Shown: positions 57,500-64,000 of the stretch, in pieces
Numbering within the stretch: position 1 is the stretch's first letter
How the letters are laid out: every line of letters begins with the position of its first letter
NCBI GenBank assembly: GCA_963693365.1
Contig: CAVNZM010000008.1
Coordinates: 5,952,001-6,016,000, forward strand
Direction of reading: 5' to 3'
Length of the DNA stretch: 64,000 nt
From: Amoebidium appalachense
Taxonomy: Eukaryota; Ichthyosporea
Made by a program: the position numbers and the translations under genes
Notes under the pieces: model-generated
The model's input: only the letters and a program-made list of their open reading frames with translations
Databases searched by the model: none
Told to the model about the DNA's origin: nothing

Positions 57500-57941
57500 C
57501 CCTCCCCCGGCGCCCACTACCAAACCACACACAGACACAGCACCACCAGTTCTACCCATCACTTGCTACTTTTACGTGTCAAATGTTGCTATCCCGTGTC
57601 CATTACACACTCATTACTAACCCCCCCCCCCTCCCCCCCCCCCCCTCCCCCGCTCCCTCCCCTCCTCCCTGCTAAAATGCCTTATCCTTGCACAACGGTT
57701 TTGGTTTTCGTTACTGTTTTTATTTTGTAGAACCCAAATACCTTCCAATCCATGTTTGCAACATTTAAACACCCCTCTTCCTACCCTCACCCCACCCTTC
57801 ACCCCACCCCACCCAAGCCCCCGCCCCCACCCATCCACCCACACATATGCACCCATCCTCCCCCTCTTGCTTCCATTGTCATCATCCACTTTATACATAC
57901 TCCCCCCCCCCCCCCCCCCCCCCCCCCCTCTCCCCCCCCCC

Positions 57942-57991
<50 letters not shown>

Positions 57992-58574
57992 ACCACCACC
58001 ACTACCACCACCACCATCCTCCACACACATACACACACACGGACTCGCATGCGCTTTGCCGAATCGGCTTTGTGTTGCCGTTTTGATTTATGTACTTCGT
58101 ACTATCGAACATATTCTAACATCCTCCCCCTTCCCCCCTTCCCCCCCCCCCCCCCCCCCCTTTTTTTTTTTCTTTCTTCTTCAGGATTCCAACCAGTTCC
58201 ACGCTGTGTGCCTGGACACGTACCCCCCCATCTTCTACATGAATGATCTGTCACGGCAGATCGTGAGCCTCATCACACAGTACAACCAGGCGGCTGGCAG
58301 GGTTAAGGTGGGGGTCTGAACGGAATTTTTATGGGATCTGTTTTTCAAGTAACTGTCTGCGCTCTGATCAAAGACACCTGTTGATGTCTAGTTGCTTTTT
58401 GTTTATTATTTGTTATTTGTTTATTTGTAATTATTATTTATTATTTGTTTATCATTATTATTTTTATTATTGTTATTCTTGTTTTGTTTTTTTCTTCTTT
58501 TTTTTTGGGGGGGGGGGGGGGCTAAACTGGATGCAATGGATTGTTTGCAACCACAATCATCTAACCACGTTGAG

Positions 58575-58620
<46 letters not shown>

Positions 58621-58968
58621 CCGCCGCCCCCGTGGCCGTTTCTCCCCGGGCACTTTTACAGCCCCCATACGCACACCCTTGCCCTCGCATACACGAGCAC
58701 ATACACATACGCAATGGACCAACGATAAACTTTCAACTTGCTATCATATCACGAAGAAGCTCAGAAAGTAGCGGGATCAAATAACACGAGGGAGATCCCG
58801 TTGCTTGAATACACATTGTGGCTATCCCTTTTCACATAACCCGCTACAGAATAAAACACTCCTGGATTGGTTTTGTAACACTTCATTGCAGACATATGCA
58901 GATGAACACGGACAGCATCCTCCACTTCTTCTCCTTCCTCACATGCAAACACTAACCCCTCCCCCCCC

Positions 58969-59001
<33 letters not shown>

Positions 59002-59041
59002 ACACACACACCTTCACACACAGCGCAGGCATGCACGCGCG

Positions 59042-59098
<57 letters not shown>

Positions 59099-59167
59099 CA
59101 TAGCATCGTTTTGTTCCGAATGTACCCTTATGCGCACAAGTTTGCCCAAGCACACGTACACACACGC

Positions 59168-59208
<41 letters not shown>

Positions 59209-60253
59209 CACACAGGCGGCCTACACCTTTGATGCGGGCCCAAATGCAGTCATCTATGCGCCCAAAGAGAACATGGCCGAAGTGCTCTCCCTCGTCTCAC
59301 ACTTTTTCCCCCCGGCAGACCCAAGCTCGTAAGTTGCCCTCCCTCCTCCCCCCCCCCCCCCCCCCCCCCCCCCCGTCCTCCCCCCTTCCCCCCTCCCCCT
59401 CCTCCTTCACCCTTCCCCCCCTCCAACATAGGCACAAACACATGCACTCACGTTAATGGTATGACTCCGGCAATGAAACGAGGTTTAGAAAAACGAATCC
59501 ATTTGTCGATGCCTTCATGAAGTTGCTTCCCGTAACCCCCTTCCCCCCCCCCCCCCCCCCCCCCCCTTCCCCCCCTTTTCTCCCTCTCCCCCTTGCCCCC
59601 TCTAGCCTTTCCTCTCCCTGAAGCACGCGAGAGAGCTCAGAAGAGCTCAACCACTCTCGTTGGTAGAAGCATAAACCCCAACCCCCAGATGATCTGTTCT
59701 GTTTAATAATCTTTTATACGTGCAATTGTTTGGCTTTTTGATGCCTTTTTTGTGTTGTAACTGTAGGGTTTTGCTCGTCTGTTTCCCACCCTGAATACAT
59801 GCAGTTCTTCCCCCCCACCCCTACCCCCTTACCCATCCTTCCCCTACCTACCCACACACACAAGCACAAGCACATTATAACACGTACAAATAGGGGTTGT
59901 TTTGTCCGTCGGGAATGTGTACATTGCACTCAGGAGCTCATTCTAACTCCGCCCCCCTCCCCCTTCCCCTTCCCCTTCCTCCCCCCCCCCCCCCCACACA
60001 CACCCCAAACACACACATCCCTCCCCTCCCCCCCCCTCCCCGCCCGCCGCCACCACACACACACGCACAGGTTCTACCGCGGGCTTCTTTCGAGCCCCCC
60101 ACCCCCCCTAGTGCCGAACTGCTGTCCGGAATTAAGGTGATCCCCCAACCGGACAGCCTGCAATATGCACTTTTGACCAAACCGGGTCCAGGACCAACCA
60201 AAATCGACGATTCTTTCTCTCTGGTGGGGTCTGATGGCACGCCTAAGAAATAA
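50411..60253 (+). CDS. MVD: Diphosphomevalonate decarboxylase (ten exons)
   Basis: Exons: 50411-50468, 51990-52128, 52682-52728, 54131-54268, 54767-54969, 56439-56513, 56929-57024, 58185-58307, 59216-59328, 60071-60253; about 391 residues. It converts mevalonate 5-diphosphate to isopentenyl diphosphate with ATP, in the cytosolic mevalonate pathway. The match to the family is continuous: [69 protein letters not shown] (phosphate-binding loop), [41 protein letters not shown] with the catalytic Asp, and [11 protein letters not shown]. Every intron is GT-AG and phases agree. In the last exon FYRGL and [11 protein letters not shown] are in different frames: one base is missing in the C-rich stretch 60095-60108. 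The stop overlaps AATAAA at 60249-60254. Introns are C-rich on the sense strand and carry a dispersed repeat. Confidence 0.96.
53511..53705 (+). repeat. Intronic dispersed repeat, copy A
   Basis: In intron 3 of the decarboxylase gene. It is nearly identical to 55364-55559 (from TCGTATATACGCGGGCTAAG to CTTCGTACT then GCATTCAAACCC). It contains TGATGA (53552), CTGA (53570) and CTGA (53611), a spacing that would suit a C/D-box RNA; this is only a suggestion. Confidence 0.8.
53759..54003 (+). repeat. Intronic dispersed repeat, copy B (diverged, full length)
   Basis: Starts GCATAAGCAACCCTGCTCGT, contains GGTCGAAACTCGGG and CCTGAGGATGGGCTCTGCTT, and ends GTACTTCGTACT and GCATTCAAAAACC. The TGATGA of copy A is lost here. 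Confidence 0.8.
55282..55559 (+). repeat. Intronic dispersed repeat, copy C (full length)
   Basis: In intron 5. It combines the 5' part seen in copy B (GCATAAGCAACCCTGCTCGT, GATCAAGACGGGT) with the body of copy A. A C-run follows, as after the other copies. Confidence 0.85.
56793..56826 (+). repeat. Intronic dispersed repeat, fragment D
   Basis: In intron 6: CCTGAGGATGGGCTC then GATGCATACTCTTTG, matching the middle of copy B. Confidence 0.6.
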
Positions 60254-60254
60254 A
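60249..60254 (+). terminator. AATAAA overlapping the decarboxylase stop
   Basis: AAGAAATAAAATT: the stop codon TAA is inside the hexamer. Confidence 0.6.
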
Positions 60255-62045
60255 ATTTGTTGTGTTGCGTGTATGACTTTTAAGTTTGGCTCTTTTTTTA
60301 TTTTAAAGGGGGGTTTCCGGTCTTTTTTCAAGATCTTTTGGGGGTTTTTTATTTTTCGTTATGATACCTGACGCTCTCCGTGTGATCAAGCAATAGAAGA
60401 TGGGCTGGTTGTGAGTCTGTAGTGATACTGTGGGGTTCCTTACATGACTGCCCGTACTCGCATGCACACACACACACACACACACACAAGCATGCACACA
60501 CACACACACACACACATGCACACACACAAACACACGAGCACGCTAGCACGTGTTGATGTGTTAGTAGTCACCTGCACTCTCATTACATGTTTAGTTCTGC
60601 AAACATATTTTCCCCCAACATTATAGATAGCAAGCAACAAATGGAAACTAATCGCAACACTTGGCACTGCTGTTTCTGAGGGTGTACCGGTTTTGGTAAA
60701 ATGTGGCTGTAAATCCTGCTCTAACCAAGCATATGTCTGCGATAAGTAGTAAGTATCACTGCAGTTTGAATTGGCGAACTTGAAAAAACATATAGAAAGG
60801 GTGTAGCTTAATGCTCGCAGGCTGGGCCTGTTAAAGCAGTCAGGCTGTATATCATAATCTTAAGTGAACAGGAAACGTATACTTTTCATTCTTTTCTGCC
60901 GGCAACTGGAGTCCCCGGCCGTCTCATTCAAGCTAGATCTAGCTATGTGCTTGACTGGCTGTTTATGCTTGCGGTTGTCGGCATTCCAAGCTCCCGCGGC
61001 CGTGGACTTTGGTGGGGGGGGAGGGGAGGGGGGGGGGGGGGGGAGACGTACGTAAATACGTCACACGGCCCTATAGAGGCCCGATCAGGAAGTTAAGGTG
61101 GCCACGCCAAATGATTAGCAAAGGGGGGAAGTGGGAATATGAATATATCGTGGCAGCGTCACATTCGCATACACGCATCCCCCCCCCCCCTCCCCCCCCC
61201 TCCCCCCTCCCCGCCCGCGGCAGCCCTTTCCCCCTTCTCACACACGTGTACGCACATGCGCACAAGGTATTTTCATGCACACAGACACACACATGTACAC
61301 CGTGCACCACACACCACACACACCACATAGACACAGACACAGACACAGAAACACCGTGCACACAAACGCCGTGTTACATACATCCACTGCAAACACACCC
61401 TTAAGTAGTTATAACAATGGCTTCTGCCGTTGGTCCTTTCTTTTTTTTTTACGTCAACATGTGGGTATGCCACACCGGTGCCATCACCACAACCATGAAC
61501 ATCAATATTATACATTCGTATCAAATAAGCCAATCATCAACAGTGCGTGCATCTACATTTTAGCCAGTAACTAATCTACACATATGTACATGGTAGACTA
61601 TCTTTTGTTCTACAATGTTTTTCGAACCAGAAGAGAAAGACTGATATTCAAGCTAGATGACTTTTGCACCATAGCAATGACAAGGGGACATACCGAAGCA
61701 AAAACCAGTCTGAGAGTGATACTAGTAACTCATCTCTGTGCCTCGCGTTGGGGAATCAAAATGTGGGAAGAGGGTGTGTGTTCGTGCGTGGGTGGGGTAG
61801 AAAAGGGTGGTGGTGGTGGTGGTGATAGTGGTGGTGGTGGTCTGTGTGTGTTTGGGGGGGAGGGAGGGGGAGACCAAAAAGAGTTTAACCACAAATATCG
61901 GTACACTTAACAGTGTGAAGTAGAGAAGAGGAAAATGAAATCAATCAACTGATAAGTATACTCTATGGCACAGTAATCGTGATTAACATGACCATATTCA
62001 GCCTCTGTACACTAAAGCATCCATATTTAGCACACGTGCCTATTT
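60255..62045. other. No gene supported
   Basis: Mixed unique and simple sequence: CA tracts near 60466-60535, a G-run at 61014-61043, a C-run at 61180-61205 and GGTGGT repeats near 61806-61842. No ORF shows domain features. Confidence 0.5.
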
Positions 62046-62187
62046 TTAGTATCCGGTGGTGGAGGCCAGCAGGGCCCTGTAGTGGGCCACCATGTCTCTC
62101 TCTGCCTGCAGCTCACCCCCCACGTCCTCGTACGTGTCTGTATGCAGAAGTTCGTCGACTATCTCCGTGGTGAGTGTGTCCTCGAGC
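62046..62187 (-). CDS. Probable 3'-terminal exon of an unrecognised minus-strand gene
   Basis: On the minus strand an acceptor (ACACACAG) at 62188 is followed by LEDTLTTEIVDELLHTDTYE, DVGGELQAERDMVAHYRALL and ASTTGY, then TAA. It is acidic, helical and uninterrupted, with normal amino acid composition, unlike the simple-sequence frames around it. Upstream minus-strand sequence is C-rich, like the introns of other genes. No family is recognised and other exons were not found. Confidence 0.4.
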
Positions 62188-62194
62188 CTGTGTG

Positions 62195-62199
62195 TGTGT

Positions 62200-62245
<46 letters not shown>

Positions 62246-62627
62246 GGGGGGGGGAAGGGGGGGATGGGGGACGGGGGGATAGTCTCTGTGTATACTACGT
62301 GTCTCAGGGTGCGGATGTGCTTGTGTGTGGTGGGAGGGTGGCAAGGTGTATGTGGGTGTGGGTGTGGGCTCACCCGGGGGGGGGGGGGGGGGGGGGGAAG
62401 GAGAGAGAGAGAGGGGTGGCCGGGGGGGGGAGGGGGGAGGGGGAGGTGTCTGGGGGGGAAGGGGTGTGTGTTGTGTGTGTGTGTGTGTGTGTGTCGTGTG
62501 TGTGTGTGTGTGGTTGTGTGTGGTTGCGTGCACGTGGGAAGGGCAGAATGTGTATGAATGTGTGTGTGGGTTTGTACGTGGGGTTTGGGGACTGTAGGTG
62601 TGTGTGCGTGTTGAAGACCGGGTGGGT

Positions 62628-62663
<36 letters not shown>

Positions 62664-62746
62664 GGGGGGGGGGAGGGGGGGGGGGGGGGGGGGGGGGAAG
62701 GGTCAGTTAGTATTTGGTAGTGGATGACTGGTTGATGGTAACATAA
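62195..62746. repeat. GT and poly-G simple sequence
   Basis: GT tracts at 62190-62215 and 62467-62515, and poly-G at 62215-62250 and 62628-62697. Nothing coding is seen. It may be an intron of the minus-strand gene whose end is at 62046. Confidence 0.7.
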
Positions 62747-63450
62747 GGGCGTGTTTGGCAACCCTCCAAAAAGCGTATTCGTATTTATGGCGAAAAGACG
62801 ATCAATCGTGTTTATAAAATTATGTTGTGGTATTCGTATTCAGGGCTGAAATACGATTATGGCATACCAAACACGCCTAAACAAGAAAGTTGAGCCCGCC
62901 CGATCGTATTTACGTTTCATCAGTGGAATGCGAAAAAAGTATGTTTCAGATGTTTGATTGGGCGAAGGGGTGTAAAACAAAAATAATACATTTATTACCT
63001 CGAAGTGTAATTGAAGTCAAAATGGGGCGTATTTTTCCCCCTGTTTGATATTGAAATAAATACTTAGATACTTTGGTATACATGACAATATTTATTCTTT
63101 ATTTCTGTTGTAAAAAAGCATTATGGGGAAAAGAACAGACACTGACCCGATTTCCACCAACACCAAACCATAATAACCAGAAAAGGTGCGCTGTGGTGTA
63201 AATATTGGATTGGATCAGAGTGATCCAATAGATGCTCATATCGCTTATGATTGGCTTAAAATTATATCATCTTTTCGAAAATCACCTCCGGAGGTGATTT
63301 TCGAAAATATGTATTTAGAGCGATGTCCATCGTCTTCAGCGTAAATTGAAACCTGTGGCACGTTTGGCAGGACATATATTCGTATTCGTCTTTACACCAA
63401 AAAGACGAACACGATGAAAAGACGATATAACTGCACTGCCAAACACGCCC
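62747..63450. mobile_element. Nonautonomous TIR element with TAA target duplication
   Basis: 704 bp. The left end GGGCGTGTTTGGCA is matched by TGCCAAACACGCCC at the right end, and TAA flanks both sides (62744-62746, 63451-63453). A TIR starting GGG with a 3-base TWA duplication suggests a PIF/Harbinger-like MITE. Extra inner copies (CCAAACACGCC near 62867; GGCACGTTTGGCAGG near 63357) make a hairpin at each end. No transposase ORF. Confidence 0.75.
63272..63307. repeat. Perfect 36-bp palindrome
   Basis: TTTTCGAAAATCACCTCC is followed at once by its exact complement, centred between 63289 and 63290, inside the TIR element. Confidence 0.9.
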
Positions 63451-63477
63451 TAAGGGTTTTAATCTTTTTTCAGGGGG

Positions 63478-63478
63478 C

Positions 63479-63567
<89 letters not shown>

Positions 63568-63844
63568 GGGGGGCTGCTGATGGTGGCTGTGCCAAGTGCC
63601 TGCGCTTCTGTGTCCCCATAAAATTTATGTTTCATGTTTGTGTTTTTTTTCTTCTCCCTTTTGTTCTTTTTGGGCGGAGGAGGGGGAGGAGGGAGGGGAG
63701 GGAATGGGCAAAAGATAGGGGGGGGGGGGGGGGGGGGGGGGAGGGGGGAGTGATGGGGGGGGGGGGGAATAAGAAGTCGGTGTGTGCGTGTGTATGTGGG
63801 TGTGTATTTTTTCAAATTTTCAATGTGAAGGGAGACAGGGGGGA

Positions 63845-63896
<52 letters not shown>

Positions 63897-64000
63897 GGAT
63901 TCGTAGGTGTGTGTGCCTGTTGTGTGTGCTTGTTCGACTGGACGTGTGCGATTTTTAAGTTCAGGCACGAGAAGAGTGAGCTGGGTTGCAGGGGGGGGGG
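63478..64000. repeat. (GT)n and poly-G tracts at window end
   Basis: GT run 63478-63530, then several poly-G runs up to the window end. The unique pieces between them (63570-63660, 63775-63835, 63897-63990) show no supported exon. Confidence 0.8.

Noticed and set aside
61009-61160. Frame with KLRWPRQMISKGGKWEYEY between G-run and C-run
   Set aside because: Reads protein-like but has no start, no convincing splice sites and no family match.
63568-63660. Possible minus-strand exon KFYGDTEAQALGTATISS
   Set aside because: Lacks a donor and clear acceptor; it is flanked by homopolymers.

Overview
The window is nuclear DNA from a eukaryote. Genes have GT-AG introns, the polyadenylation signal AATAAA recurs at gene ends, and one conserved ten-exon gene for diphosphomevalonate decarboxylase is present. 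Introns and spacers are loaded with (CA)n, poly-C/poly-G and minisatellite arrays. The species cannot be named from the sequence; an algal or other protist genome carrying integrated viral DNA fits best.

Layout. (1) 1-10.3 kb and 28.07-36 kb are two arms of an old, diverged inverted duplication. Each arm holds a divergent gene pair: a coiled-coil/proline-rich gene (645-1898 minus; 35046-35756 plus) facing away from a multi-exon JmjN/JmjC-type dioxygenase gene (4058-9394 plus; 33688-28843 minus). Each JmjC gene is followed by the same 78-bp minisatellite and then a (CA)n tract. (2) Between the arms, 10.3-28.07 kb (with a 500-N gap) holds a compact, apparently intronless cluster of viral type: a fibre-like repeat protein, a zinc-cluster/nuclease fusion, a class III aminotransferase, a Fic protein, a patatin-like lipase, an ExK nuclease, a C2H2 protein, an SF3 helicase, small membrane proteins, a double MYND protein, and a protein with a BRO-like front and a T5orf172 end. 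Several have TATA boxes 39-97 bp before the ATG. An 11-copy TAGACA iteron region follows the helicase gene. No capsid, packaging ATPase or DNA polymerase gene is seen, so the cluster is a fragment or a reduced element. (3) 36-38.6 kb is minisatellite. (4) 38594-44211 is a complete tyrosine-recombinase (DIRS/Ngaro/PAT-type) retrotransposon with split direct repeats, inserted at ATT. (5) 44.2-50.4 kb is promoter-like, foldback and G-rich simple sequence. (6) 50411-60253 is diphosphomevalonate decarboxylase, with a dispersed repeat in several introns. (7) The right end has a probable minus-strand terminal exon and a TIR element with TAA duplications.

The inner cluster combines replication and DNA-modifying proteins (helicase, two nucleases, T5orf172 protein) with host-manipulation candidates (Fic, lipase, MYND, aminotransferase). 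The JmjC/coiled-coil pairs look like host or selfish chromatin genes surrounding it. Two single-base deletions in C or G homopolymers inside otherwise good exons suggest some breaks are assembly errors.
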